From assembly GCA_023548195.1 (NCBI GenBank), contig JAJHZJ010000008.1, forward strand, positions 895,999-959,998: a DNA stretch of 64,000 bases, in the 5' to 3' direction. Below are positions 22,009-32,846 of this stretch, in pieces; the first letter of the stretch is position 1; every line of letters begins with the position of its first letter. The notes under the pieces are model-generated. The model was not told where the DNA came from and ran no database searches. It saw only the letters and a program-made list of their open reading frames with translations. The stretch comes from Bettongia penicillata ogilbyi. Lineage: Eukaryota > Chordata > Mammalia > Diprotodontia > Potoroidae. A program made the translations under genes and the position numbers.

Positions 22009-22820
22009 TATTGCAAACTGGTTTTAAGCTTTAAATTGTGAAATATTTTCTCCACTGTGGGCAAATAAAAATTATTCTTGCTGCTCTTTAGGTTAATTTG
22101 GAATAATGGAAGAAAGTCTTTGAAAATGTTTAAAGTCTGTATTTCATTGCCCTTCATGAAAACATATTTAAAGGAAAATATACTCAATTGCTATGGAAAG
22201 GTCTCACTTAAAGCTATATTCGGTGATAAATGATTAATGTCAAACGATGTATTTCTAAGCAGCATGCTTCCACATTTCAAAAAGGACACCTTTGAATCAT
22301 CACCAACATAAAATATTCAGTGCCCATGTATATTTGGCACTATAGGGTGCTATGCAAAGCTAAGCAGCTAGCTTCCCTAACTCAAGAACTTAGAAACCTA
22401 AAATGATATTGACATAGTCCAACATATGTACCTGCCAGAATATTGGCTTGTCTCTGCCTACATCTCTTTACCTTGGTCATTTGTTCCCAGTTAACCACTT
22501 TTACCTTCATGGCTCAAGCAAGCTATCTTAGGATAGTTGGGAAGGGAAGGTGTATCATTAGGAAGCTATTAAAAGTTTTTGTAAAGCCAACAGCTCTGAG
22601 TCCAAGACAAGAAATTGGCTTCATGTCAAGTTTATGTTTGTTGCTAATGCTTTCAGCCCTGGATTGAGTGACTCATCAACAGCTTCCTTTACTGAATCCT
22701 TGACCCCTTGTTTGTCCAGACCAAGTATTTGAACTCCATGTATATTTTATTTTTAGTATTAGTCTTATTCTTCAAGCCTTATATGAGTACACTATTATCC
22801 CCTATTTCTGCTTACCAACA
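22009..22820. other. Unassigned AT-rich sequence
   Basis: No repeat or exon recognised. A 74-codon ORF at 22443-22667 has no recognisable motif. Confidence 0.4.
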
Positions 22821-22824
22821 CAGA

Positions 22825-22992
22825 GCAAGTAAACTGGATATGAAACCTAGTTCTTCCACTTAATCTCTGTGTGAACTTGGACAACTCATTTAATTTTTAT
22901 GAACTTTTGTTTCTTCATCTCCAAAATGAAAGAATTGGACTAGGTTATTTCTAATATCCCAGTTACCTCTAAATCTATGATCCTGTGATGTT
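22825..22992 (+). repeat. T2 SINE, sense
   Basis: 'ggatatgaaacctagttctt', 'ctctgtgtgaacttggacaa', 'gtttcttcatctccaaaatg', 'gaattggactaggtta' and 'ctctaaatctatgatcctgt' run from the middle to the exact 3' end. Confidence 0.9.
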
Positions 22993-23355
22993 GTGACTCC
23001 AGATCTGTCTAAATGAGGGACATTCCTTGGCTCCATGATTTGGAGGTCCTCTTACCTAAAATGGAAGTTCTGTGACTCAAGGAACATGGGACGGTCTATT
23101 GGGAGGGCAGTTCAGGGGCTAAAGATAAGATGATCTAATGATACCAGCAATAATTTTATGATGCTGGTGTGTTTGGTCAGGCATGTGATTTAAAAAAAAC
23201 ACCAAAGTTTATCAGGGGCCAAAAACAAGAAATGAGTCAAATAGAGCAAGGAAAGTCAGTACCACAGAACAAATGAAGGTGGGTGGGGAGGGAAGGTGTA
23301 CCCAGGCACTCAGAGATTACATTGGCAAAAAGGGTAAATGAAATCCAAAGTTTAT
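22993..23355. other. Unassigned sequence
   Basis: No repeat family recognised; moderately purine-rich toward the GA tract that follows. Confidence 0.4.
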
Positions 23356-23410
23356 CAGAGAGATAGAGACAGAGGAAGACAAAGAGACAGAGAGAGACAG
23401 ACATACAGAG

Positions 23411-23490
<80 letters not shown>
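23356..23490. repeat. (GA)n microsatellite
   Basis: A perfect AG array at 23417-23483 preceded by degenerate GACAGA units. ORFs over it on both strands are artefacts. Confidence 0.97.
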
Positions 23491-24002
23491 TTAAAAGAAC
23501 AACTTACAAGCAACTGTCCAGAACTGTCTAAACCTGAGCAATGAAAATTCATGCAGAATCAGTCATGCTTACTGTAGTGAGTGTGGCTGTACTTTTCAAT
23601 CTGGGTGTGTAATGATAAATCCACCCTCCTTGTTACTCTGAATGAACTTCAGCTGTACATAGCTCCTGATTATCAGAGATTTTTTTCCTGTATGGCAAAC
23701 AACTGTTGCCAAGTAGCAGGAAACCAGGGAGAAGGAGATGGTAGCATCAGCTGGCTTTGACCACCATCACAAAGGCAATGTAGATGGTACTAGCTCTTAC
23801 CCCAACTATATGCGTGTCTCAGGCTACATGTTGACCTTTTTGAGATTGCTTTTTCTCTCTATAATTGCTCTTGAATTTCATCTTAATCTGATTTCACTTA
23901 TATAAAAGATTTTTTTCAGATTTGGCAGGATGAGGGTAAGATGAAAAAGGGACCTTTTCTCCAGACCCCTGCAGAAAAAGGAAAGCTGTTTAGAGATGGC
24001 TG
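23491..24002. other. Unassigned sequence
   Basis: Nothing recognised between the GA tract and the next SINE. Confidence 0.4.
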
Positions 24003-24007
24003 CAACA

Positions 24008-24114
24008 AGATAGCAAGGCAGAGGGGTCTCAAAGTCAAGAAGACCGGGGTTCAAATTTTATTTCAGATATTATATATCTCATATAGATACATATATATAT
24101 ACATATATATACAT

Positions 24115-24204
<90 letters not shown>

Positions 24205-24305
24205 CTGGGGATGCGGTGGGTAGCTCCATAAAACTAAAAGTTGCTGAGCAGATAACAGTCTTCTCTGGTTGAGGGAGTTCCCTATTCCAATAAATTCACA
24301 GCTCA
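24008..24305 (+). repeat. T3 SINE, sense, with a microsatellite in its body
   Basis: Head: 'caaggcagaggggtctcaaa' then 'accggggttcaaattttat' (B-box). Tail from about 24228: 'aaaactaaaagttgctgagc', 'gagggagttccctattcc' and 'aataaattcacag'. The intervening body is replaced by the CA/TA array. Confidence 0.82.
24066..24202. repeat. (CA)n-(TA)n compound microsatellite
   Basis: Irregular ATATAC units, then a pure CA array (about 24113-24134), then a pure AT array to 24202. Confidence 0.97.
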
Positions 24306-24489
24306 TGTGTCCAAGTCTCTGTCACTACAAATGTTCCCATAACTGTCCATTGTTATCTCCTGTATATAGGCCTGACTCCTTATCTTTCATTCGCAATTGT
24401 GTCACCAGACACATATAAAGGGATGGCAAGAGATGCAACCATATAAATTGTTATGGAACTGAGACTATGCAAACAAAGGGTAATCTCAT

Positions 24490-24640
24490 GGAATCAGAAA
24501 TTTAAAGCTAGAAGGGAGTTTGAAAACTGCCTTGCCCAACCTCATCATGTTACAGATAAACAAACTGAAACCAAGAGAGGCTAAGGGACTTGCTTTTCGT
24601 CACACAGGTAGCAAATGATACAGCTCAGAGTGAAAAAAAA
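24490..24640 (-). repeat. T2 MIR-like SINE, antisense
   Basis: 'tttaaagctagaagggagtt', 'catgttacagataaacaaac', 'ctgaaaccaagagaggctaa', 'gggacttgcttttcgtcaca' and 'caggtagcaaatgatac'. It ends in an A run at 24633-24649. Confidence 0.85.
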
Positions 24641-24841
24641 AAAAAAAAACTAACTATAGGTTAATGGAAAGACTTCTTACCCAGTAGGAATCTTTGTGAA
24701 ATGAGTTGTCTGTCAAGTCTGACTCTCTATTGGTTGGAGAAAAGATCAAAATTAAAAACAAATTAGAGGAAAGGATGAAGAAAACCCCAAAATTATTGCA
24801 ATAGCTCCAAAAAATACCTATTTAAATAGGTCCTTGAAGGA

Positions 24842-25032
24842 AGACAGGTTGGTGTAGTGAAAGGAGTACAGGTCTTCAGAGCATCTGGGTTCAAAGCCTG
24901 CTTCTGACTTTTTTAATCTGTCTGATCTAGGACAACTCAATTAAGTTTATTTTCCTCAACTGTACAATGGTGAAATTAAATTAGATGGCTACTGAAGTGC
25001 CTTCCAGATATAGATCTATGATCCTATGATAA
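24842..25032 (+). repeat. T2 SINE, sense, near full length
   Basis: 'caggttggtgtagtgaaagg', 'catctgggttcaaagcctgc', 'caactgtacaatggtgaaat', 'cttccagatatagatctatg' and 'atcctatgat' cover head to end. Confidence 0.88.
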
Positions 25033-25034
25033 TC

Positions 25035-25262
25035 TGTTGTGGTGAAAAGGAGAAATAGTTAAAAATAAGGGTTTCCAGTTTGATCTTCAGATTTACTATG
25101 TATGTGACCTTGGGGAAGTCATTTAACCCTATTTACCTCAGCTCCTCATCTTTGAAGTGAACTGGAAAAGGAAATGACAAATCATTCTACTATCTTTGCC
25201 GGAAAATCCCGAATAGGATCACAAAGAGTCTGACATGACTGAAAAGACCTAACAAAACAAAT
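25035..25262 (+). repeat. T4 tRNA-derived SINE, sense, 5' part decayed
   Basis: 'tgtgaccttggggaagtcat', 'gaactggaaaaggaaatgac', 'ctatctttgccggaaaatcc' and 'ggatcacaaagagtctgac' then 'atgactgaaaagacc' give the T4 body and diagnostic tail. Confidence 0.88.
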
Positions 25263-25774
25263 CTGGCAACCATCATTTATTAGAGAAGTGTAATTGATTT
25301 AAAGCATTCACTATAACAATAAAGCCAGAAAAGCTCATTAACTTTCTTTAACAAGCAAATATATTTTTTCTCCTTTCGAAGTGGGAAGACACAGTAGACA
25401 AAGACAATTATAAGCTTATTTGCAATTGATTACAGAGAAAAAAATATGGTAGCTGATGAGCAATATCACCTTACAAAACAGTGAAAGCTATGGGAGGGAA
25501 AATAAACCTGATATGAGACCTAAACTAGTCAAAACATCACAGGAACATTTATCAACGAACTTGAAAAGAGAACATCAAAAAAAAAATGGAGTAGAATTGC
25601 TAGTATTTCTGTATTGATTTACAATCACTGTCAATAACAATGGAAATATCACTTTTGGAATGTTTTAATCCTTGTAATGCTGGCATTTAGTATAGCACTT
25701 AAATGTTGAGTAACTGAGTTGAATTGAACTGTGTTTTAAAAATTCGTAAGGAATAATTACTAGAGAAATGTTAA
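25263..25774. other. Unassigned AT-rich sequence
   Basis: No recognisable element. Confidence 0.4.
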
Positions 25775-26060
25775 CATTTTTGTACATTACTTGGAGTAAG
25801 AAATGAATGCTGAAATCTGTTTGTGGATGACACAGAGGCTCTTAAAGATAGTGACATGCCAAGTGTCACCAATAAATTACATGAGTATCTTAGAGAAAAT
25901 TTTGAGTGCTTACTATATGACAGATGAGACTTAAGTGTGGTCAAATATAAGGTAATGCATTCAGGGAAAAGTAACACCAAGCTATAATTTTAGGACAAAA
26001 TGCTCTTACAAAAACTTGTCCCTTCTGTTACTTAAATATGAAGTTTCAACATTCAAGGGG
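25775..26060 (+). mobile_element. L3/CR1-type LINE fragment around the reverse transcriptase motif, sense
   Basis: 'tttgtggatgacacagaggc' translates to F-V-D-D-T-E, a catalytic F-x-D-D-T box, and is followed by 'agatagtgacatgccaag', 'gtggtcaaatataaggtaat' and 'gcattcagggaaaagtaaca'. These correspond to the segment after the active site in an L3/CR1 element. The sequence differs from the copy at 18.5 kb and may be another subfamily. Confidence 0.6.
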
Positions 26061-26189
26061 TTAATTGCAGAGTTACTAGTTTCAATTCAGTAAGGGATAA
26101 AGGAGTTATTACAGACTGTTGCCCAAAGATATCTATGTTCTATATACACAGATCAAAACATTCAACTAAATAGACTTCATTATCATCTC

Positions 26190-26960
26190 TCTTCAAATAA
26201 CTCCAAGATCTGTATATCCAGCCCTAGTCTCTCTCCTGAGCTCTAGTCCCACATCACCAACTGCCTATAGGACATTTCAAATTATGTCCTAGGATCTCAA
26301 ACCCACTATGTCCAAAAGAGGACACATTATGAATGTCTCCCCAGCTCCTCCCCTCTTCCATGCATCCCAATTTCTATGGAAACTACCATTCTTCTAGTCT
26401 CCCATGTCCACAATCTCCATTTCATCCTTGACTCCTCACTTTCACCCCATATAGACAGTTACTGAATATTGTCATTTTGACATCCTCAAGAGCTTTCACA
26501 TCTGCCCCTTCTCTCTACCTAGCCACATCTGCAATTTAGACCTCATCATCTCTTGCTGGGAATATCCTCTTAATTGATTTTCCTACCTCAAGTCACTCTT
26601 CTTTGTAATTAATTCTCCCACCTGAAGGCAAAGAGATTTTCCTAAATTGTAGGTCTAGCTACATACAACACTTGCTTTCTACATAATAGAAAATGGATTT
26701 CTTTTAACCCTTTGATCAAGTATAATCTCCTCTTTTTGGCATTTAATATTGTTCACAATAGACCCTAGCCCACCTTTCCAGATTTATTTCATACAATTCC
26801 CCTTCATATACACTGTGGTCCTATTAAACCGATTTCCTTAATGTACTTTATACAGAACACTAAGTTTGAGCTGAAAACTCTGTGCTTTTGCATTGGTTCT
26901 CCTTTAAGAGTGCACTGTCCATTTATTTCATTCTGTCTCTTAGATATACAACTCATTCAT
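26190..26960 (+). mobile_element. L2 LINE body, sense, about 750 bp
   Basis: L2 order is clear: 'aactatgtcc'-type block as 'cactatgtccaaaagaggac', 'ctcctcccctcttccatgc', 'tcatccttgactcctcactt', 'catctgccccttctctctac', 'gattttcctacctcaagtca', 'gagattttcctaaattgtag', 'ctctttttggcatttaatat' and 'ccacctttccagatttattt'. The 3' terminus is missing here. Confidence 0.85.
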
Positions 26961-27180
26961 TTCCTTTTAAATTTTTTATTTATTTTATTTTTAATTTATG
27001 GAATAATACAAATATTTCCATAACATAGTATAATAAAATAATATGATTTGCACATGAACCTGCAAATCTATTTTCTACAACTTCCTATGCCTTTTAAATA
27101 TATACTATAGCTATAATGTAAAACTTTTCTCCCTCTCCTGCCCTAGAGATGGCTACTAGACACAAATATGTATATATAAT
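26945..27180. repeat. AT-rich dispersed repeat, copy 1 (possible LINE-1 3' UTR, antisense)
   Basis: Shares 'tttttaatttatggaataat', 'atttccataacatagtataa', 'tgcacatgaacctgcaaatc' and 'cttttaaatatata' with copies at 31.2 and 57.5 kb. It ends with 'gagatggctactagacacaa'. The repeat character is seen directly; the LINE-1 3' UTR assignment is from memory. Confidence 0.75.
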
Positions 27181-27249
27181 CCATGTCCTATTTTAGGACT
27201 TTGCTGATACCCTCAGTCTCCTAGTGCTCTCTCCATCAAAATCAATATA

Positions 27250-27325
27250 TAGATAGAGATATAAACATATATATGAAATATATTTCATTCATATGTATGT
27301 ATATATATACACATATGTATATGTG
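27250..27325. repeat. TA/TG-rich low-complexity run
   Basis: ATATATG/TATGTA units between the AT-rich repeat and an L2 end. Confidence 0.8.
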
Positions 27326-27334
27326 AACATTGCT

Positions 27335-27452
27335 TACCACAATAAAATGCAAAGTTTTTGAAAGTTGGGAATGTCTCACATTTGTTCTGTATCCCCAGTG
27401 ACTAACAGAGTGGCTCATAGTAGATATTTTAATAAATGATTGTTTAGTGAAT
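27335..27452 (+). mobile_element. L2 LINE 3' terminus, sense
   Basis: 'cacatttgttctgtatcccc', 'agtgactaacagagtggctc' and 'tagtagatattttaataaat' then 'gattgtttagtgaatg' form the L2 end. Confidence 0.85.
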
Positions 27453-27655
27453 GATAAATGCTGCATCTTTAAGGAGTATTGGCAACCAAGAAAATGCAAT
27501 TCTATTCTCAAATAACATGATGTCTCCTTATTTAGAATGTCACATTATTCTGGCCATTTCCAGTGGCCAAGGAAAGCACAATTCACATGGAGAAAGTTGG
27601 GGAAAGGGTTACCGTTTTGGTGGGGATATCAAATTAAAAAAAAAAAAAACTAGAC

Positions 27656-27868
27656 CAGAGGTTCTTAACCTGAGGTTGGTGTACCTCCACCTTGTATAAG
27701 ATTTCATAGGGTCTGAATTTTTATCAGGAAAAAACATGCTTCTTTACTTTCACCAACCTCTAACTGAAATTTAGCACTTCTTTCAATTTTTAATTAAAAA
27801 ATTACATTCTAAGAAGGCTTCTCCAGGCAGAAAGTATTCCATGACACCAGAAAAGGCAAGAGCTCTTA
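27656..27868. mobile_element. hAT-like MITE, second copy
   Basis: Left end 'cagaggttcttaacctgagg' is a good terminal repeat. The interior has 'ctaactgaaatttagcactt', 'tctttcaatttttaatt' and 'attctaagaaggcttctcc'. The right end 'aaaggcaagagctctta' is a damaged inverted copy. It shares its ends with the element at 21771 but has a different middle, so it is probably another subfamily. It sits just after an A run. Confidence 0.65.
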
Positions 27869-28139
27869 AAGTAGAAAGATTAGATCATTATAGAATATAA
27901 AGACAAAGAGGGAAAGAAGCTGTAATGGAAATTTATAAAATTATAGAAGACAGAAATGGTAAGCAGTAAAAAAGAGAAGACAGCTCCAGAATTTCTCTCA
28001 GCTGCTTGATTGCTGATTGATTTTTTTAATCACTTTGAATTTCTTCTACTTTAGGGCCCTACTAACACCATGGCAGAGGGCAGATATTACATGTCTTGAG
28101 ATCTTGATTCATTCATTTGACAAATATACCATGTGCAAG

Positions 28140-28690
28140 TCACTGTAATACTTTATTTGTATGGAACCATTTTAGCATCTGTGGTTTCTCATTCTCACTA
28201 GTTACTAGTCAACCTCTTTTTCCAACCAAATACTAGACTCCTTCACTACAGGTTATCATCAATAACATACAAATACCATGTAGTTTTTCATCACCTACTC
28301 ATAGGTAATTTGGGTTACGTTTAGATTTGATATTTCTGTGCTCCATGTAATTTTTGAACCATGGAACAATTTGATATCTTTGAAATCATTTTAGACTTTC
28401 CCAAATTTCTTCCTCCTTCCCTCTTTGCCTTCCGAATCCTAATCTGAGTCCATAACCTTGAATTTACCCTTCGTCTCTCCCTTGCCCCCTAGCTCATCAG
28501 TGCATTTTCATCATCTAAGGCCTTGACTGTGATTAGTGATCCTTTTCTTCCTTCTCTTCCCAGTGTGTTTCTTTAGAACTTCAACTTTGGCTATAGCAAC
28601 CTTCTCTTTTTTCTTCCTTTTCTCGCGTTTCCTAGTTTCATTTCTGACTTTTTCAGAATCATCTTCTACTTAGGTTGAGTGATATGAGGA
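28140..28690 (-). pseudogene. Possible lysine-rich processed pseudogene (weak)
   Basis: On the minus strand, one frame starting near 28660 runs about 59 codons without a stop and reads E-D-D-S-E-K-V-R-N-E-T, then a dense Lys/Arg block (R-K-R-E-K-R-K-K-K-E-K). It is interrupted by tandem TGA codons, then resumes in frame with K-F-K-V-M-D-S-D and E-G-K-E-G-R-R-K-F-G. An 'aaataaag' lies near the far end (about 28155-28165), as expected after a 3' UTR. It resembles a nucleolar-type basic tail, but I recognise no parent gene. No poly(A) run or target duplication is clear, and purine bias alone could produce such a frame. Confidence 0.22.
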
Positions 28691-28844
28691 AATATTTAAG
28701 AGTAATAAGTTTACATTATTTCTTATGAGATTATTTAAATTCTTTCTAAAATATGAACATCAGAAAAGATAACACTCCCACCCAATGATAAAGATATTCA
28801 GTAATTTCATAGTACTTTAGAAATGGCACAGGGGTTATGATTTA

Positions 28845-29030
28845 ATGAGGCTTAGACTATTAGAACTGGAAAGACCATAAGAGATTATTTAGCTTAAGAG
28901 ATTATTTAAATATTAATTCACAGAATCTGAAACTAAGGCCCAAATACTGGAGGGGATGTGATAGAGATAACACAATGAGTAGAAAAGCAGGAATTGGAAC
29001 CCAGGGTTTCTGTCTTCAAAGGCAAAGTTT
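28845..29030 (-). repeat. T2 MIR-like SINE, antisense
   Basis: 'tattagaactggaaagacca', 'cagaatctgaaactaaggcc', 'gatagagataacacaatgag', 'gaattggaacccagggtttc' and 'ggcaaagtttcttc'. An internal direct repeat ('taagagattatttaaat', 'taagagattatttagc') interrupts the 3' part. Confidence 0.8.
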
Positions 29031-29164
29031 CTTCTTATTCTGGCTGGATTTGCCAGTGACAAATTGTGTGATATTGAATAAGCCATTTACTACGTTTCCT
29101 TCAGTTTTTCCTTTCTTAAGTCGGAAATAGCCTCTTATTAAGTCTCAACATACTATACCCCTTT

Positions 29165-29172
29165 CACACACA

Positions 29173-29214
<42 letters not shown>
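29165..29214. repeat. (CA)n microsatellite
   Basis: About 50 bases of CA with one A slip near 29175, fused to the 5' end of the next SINE. Confidence 0.97.
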
Positions 29215-29216
<2 letters not shown>

Positions 29217-29435
29217 GCATTGAATGCTGTGCCTGGAGTCAGAAAAGTACATCTTCCTGAGTTCAAATCTGAGGTGTGTAATTCTGGGCAAATCACGTGA
29301 TTCTGTTTGCCTCAGTCTCCTTATCTGTAAAATTAACTAGAGAAGGAAACAGCAAACCACTCCAGTATCTTTGCCAAAAAACAACAAATGGGATCACAGA
29401 GTTGGACAAGATTGAAACGACTGAACAGCAACACA
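29210..29435 (+). repeat. T4 tRNA-derived SINE, sense
   Basis: 'gcattgaatgctgtgcctgg', 'cctgagttcaaatctgagg' (B-box), 'gcctcagtctccttatctg', 'gaaggaaacagcaaaccact', 'ccagtatctttgccaaaaaa', 'gggatcacagagttggaca' and 'gattgaaacgactgaacagc'. Full body and tail; the first 15-20 bases are replaced by the CA array. Confidence 0.93.
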
Positions 29436-29439
29436 GTAA

Positions 29440-30670
29440 AAAAAGTTTTAACATTTTTGTTGTAAGAATAGGTAAGAGTCATTATGGAATGATTTTTTCT
29501 TCTGTCTCCATTTTATCATTTAGTCACAGATTAAAGACTGTAATTGAGCAACATAGACTATATAAATAACCCATGATTCATTGGTTAACCAAAAATGTTC
29601 TAAAAAAAAGAGTTGCCTACTTTTTATACAGATGGCATCTGTCATTAAAATCACTTGAATCTGAGGAGTGAAGATATCTGACAAATCTTTCTCAGACAAG
29701 CGCAGGAAAGAAATCTGAAATAACATCTAAGACACCAGAGGTTGTTTTTCGGTCTTGAAGATTTCCTTTTATTTAAGGGTCAAACTTTTTTTCCCCTTAT
29801 TTTTTGGTAGCAGGATTTTATCTGCTTGTACAGTGTCAATGCTTGAGTTAGCAAGAAGCATTTTTGATTAGCCCCTAAAAGGTCTAATGGGTGAGACCCT
29901 GAATGCAAAACTTATGATAAAAATAAACTTCAAGGTCTCAGCATACTCTTATCAGATCAACAGTATGAGTAAGTCTCAAGTCCCAGAGTAGATTGCATAA
30001 ATCTTTTGGCTGAGCTTGGCGAGTGCAAAGCTTAATACCCACAGACTTGCAATCTTTTTGAAAGTGATTGTAATTCAGCACCAGCTTTGCATTCTGGATA
30101 AAGGTTTCCCTTGAACACAAAGTATGTTACATGCTTGCGTGCTAGTGATCAAAATACTCAGAGGATTATGGCACTTGCTGTTCTTAAACCTCCAAAATGG
30201 TGTTAAAATGCTACATCCAATCAGCTAAGCTGTAAATTAAATTATTGTAAATTGAAGGCATGGTTTTCCCTCATATGCCAGAAACTCATTTCAGCCCTAG
30301 CATTTCTGCTAGCAGGTTGCATCTAGCAGCATAACTCAAGAGGTTTAATGAAAGTTTAAAAACAATCTGTTGCAGATTTTGTGCCTAATTTATTTTTAAT
30401 TGCAAATGGTACAACACATTATTGCCTGTGAAAAAAGAAATTTAATTTACTTCCTTTTTTTTATACCTTTAATGTGAACCTTTGAAAGGAAGGAGGCTAA
30501 AATGGGTTCCTTTTAGAAAACTTTTCCTTTTTTTCCCCAGACCTTCAATGTGAAGTCTTTAAAAATATAACTTATGTTGCTAAGGTATCCCCTTCAAATA
30601 CGCCTTCCTCCTTTAAGAGTATTCTGTTGTATTTGGAATTTTAATAAGATGGTTTCACATACTGCTTTTT
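29440..30670. other. Repeat-poor stretch, possible conserved non-coding elements
   Basis: No transposon recognised over 1.2 kb. 29860-30130 and 30240-30450 are complex sequence with many TAAT cores, for example 'gtgcctaatttatttttaat' and 'gaaatttaatttacttcc'. It belongs to the longest repeat-poor part of the window. No coding frame looks real. Confidence 0.4.
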
Positions 30671-31039
30671 TGTCAACATATAGTTATATATATATATAAA
30701 ATTTAGCATGATTATTAAATCTACAATCATGATACTGATAAAATACTGGGTTGCATGGTTTAAGATAACTAATCTTATACAAGTTATCATTAAGTTGTGA
30801 GTCTCAAGTGGTTAAGCTTGTTTTAAGACAATACAACTAGAATTTCACCCATCCCTGGGTGAAAAACATGTGTGTGCTGTGTGTGTGCGTATTTAACATA
30901 AATATCATTATAGAGAAAACCTAAGACAAAAAAAGTATACATATGCTTTCAAGTGTCAAAAAATTAGATATATTCAGACAAGCCTATAAATAGGGATCAT
31001 GCTTAAAATTAAAATGCCAACAAATTATATTCTGCTAGT

Positions 31040-31212
31040 GTTAGAATATGGAAAGAATATATATGTGTACACACACATATAAAATACATATTACATATGC
31101 ATATACTTATATATGTGGATACATGTGGTTATATAGGATTAGAAACATTCAAATAATACATGCATATTGTGTGTATATATGTATTATATATACAGAACAC
31201 AAATACACACAT
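31040..31212. repeat. TATG/CACATA low-complexity region
   Basis: Alternating TA, TG and CA steps ('atatatgtgtacacacacat', 'tgcatatacttatatatg', 'gtgtatatatgtattata') immediately upstream of copy 2 of the AT-rich repeat, as also happens near copy 1. Confidence 0.85.
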
Positions 31213-31385
31213 GTATTTTTAAAATTTATTAATTTTATTTTTAATTTGTGGAATAAAACAAGCATTTCCACACTATAGTACAATAAAAAAAGATTATTGC
31301 ACATGAAACTGCAAGTGTTTTGTGTATAACTTACTATTACTTTTAAATACATAATAAAGTTATGCAAATTTTATTTTATATATTC
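31213..31385. repeat. AT-rich dispersed repeat, copy 2
   Basis: 'tttttaatttgtggaataaa', 'acaagcatttccacactata', 'gcacatgaaactgcaagtg', 'cttttaaatacataataaag' and 'ttatgcaaattttattt' line up with the copies at 26.95 and 57.5 kb in the same orientation. Confidence 0.8.
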
Positions 31386-32499
31386 CTTGCATATTTGAGT
31401 ATTAACAGAATGTAATTGAGTATCAATAAAATTGATTTTTAACTGGGACCCTATACACTGACTTGTCTGATAATGTTTAATTTTTCTTTTCTACAACTTT
31501 CTAAATTTGGCAGTCAAAGAGGACAGTTCTGGTTGTATTCCTCTGGCACATGATGCCACTGTTCTGTTTCTGGTAATTTGAATATGTATGGAGATCTGAA
31601 ATGAAATCTACCATGAGTTCTATCAACTGATTTGAGGGAACCTGTCAAAAGAAAAGAAAAATAAGCCAAGGTCCTCCCTTTGGATTCCCATTCCCTTCTG
31701 AAATCTTTGCCACTTTACATCAAAAGCGAGTTGTATTCTTTATTTAAAATGTTTCTTTCTCTTTCTCCCCTGTCCTTAGAGAGGGGCTATCAGTATAGCC
31801 TCCTCAGCCACTTGCCTCTTCTTGCTGGGCAGTATGTCAGTGAAAGCTAGTTGTTTTTATTGCTAGTGACACACCTGTGACTTGTCTCTTGCTAGAAAGG
31901 GATGCTTGACGAATGCAATAGCTAAACCTCCTTTGCTGGGAGACAGTTTTCGTCACCTGTACGAGGCCCCAGTTCCAAGAACCGGTGCATCAATTTGATG
32001 TCTCGTTTCAGACTTGCTGTTCTGAGCAGGTACATTAGGCAACATCAAACTACCCTTAAGGAAAATTTGTTGTAAGTGAGTATCCTTGACCTCCTCGAAG
32101 ATGTTAGAACTCAGGTTCAGGCGTGACTTTTTTCTTCTTGGAGAAGGGGCGACAATTCACACTGGAACTCAGACACTGGAGTTGTGGTATTTTGTTAATC
32201 ACTTGAAATTTATTGTAGCTGGGAAGGAAGCCGTGAGAAGGACAGAGAATAATGTGAATGTGCCTGTTAAAACATAGAGTCCAAACCGGCCCTTGTAACA
32301 AACTAGGATTTAGAAGAGGTTTAAAACTCCTGCTCACCCAGAAAAGAGTGTAGCTATTTCTCCTATGGCTAGTTTCTACTTTCCTTAAAAGTCTGGCAAT
32401 CATCAAAGGATGGTTCCCCTTCCTTCTTTCTCTCTTGGGAAAAGTCTTAACAATAACTTTGAGAAAATCACTAATTCTTATTTGCTACAAGTTAAATTC
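31386..32499. other. Repeat-poor stretch with local CpGs
   Basis: No element recognised. 31900-32240 stands out for several CpG dinucleotides ('tttcgtcacctgtacgagg', 'accggtgc', 'tgtctcgtttcag', 'aggcgtgac') in a region otherwise almost free of them. ORFs at 32086 (plus) and 32104 (minus) overlap each other and show no motif. Confidence 0.4.
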
Positions 32500-32592
32500 T
32501 TCAGGACTTTAGAGGGGATACCTTTTGCCCACTTGGCACCACCCCTGGCATATTGTAGGCATCTGATGCTTGTTGATCTACTAACTGTAGAT
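32500..32592 (+). mobile_element. L2 LINE 3' terminus, sense (weak)
   Basis: 'cacccctggcatattgtagg' and 'catctgatgcttgttgatc' resemble 'gtgcctggcatatagtaggc' and 'acttaataaatgcttgttg'. The upstream part does not match well. Confidence 0.45.
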
Positions 32593-32846
32593 TTAGACTT
32601 GGGGTAATAAAGACAAATATTGAATAATACCTTGCACTTAAGGAAATTTCTTTCTATTTGGGGAGAAAAGACCATATACCTATGTAAAATGATATAAAAT
32701 GAATACAAAGTAATTGGGGAAAATAGATTTATTATACAGAACAGTTTGTAAAGAATACAGCACTAACTCCATAAAATCCAATAGGAAGCTAAGGGTGCAA
32801 TGGAATGGAGACTGCAGAGTCATGAGGATGACATGGATGGGGATGA

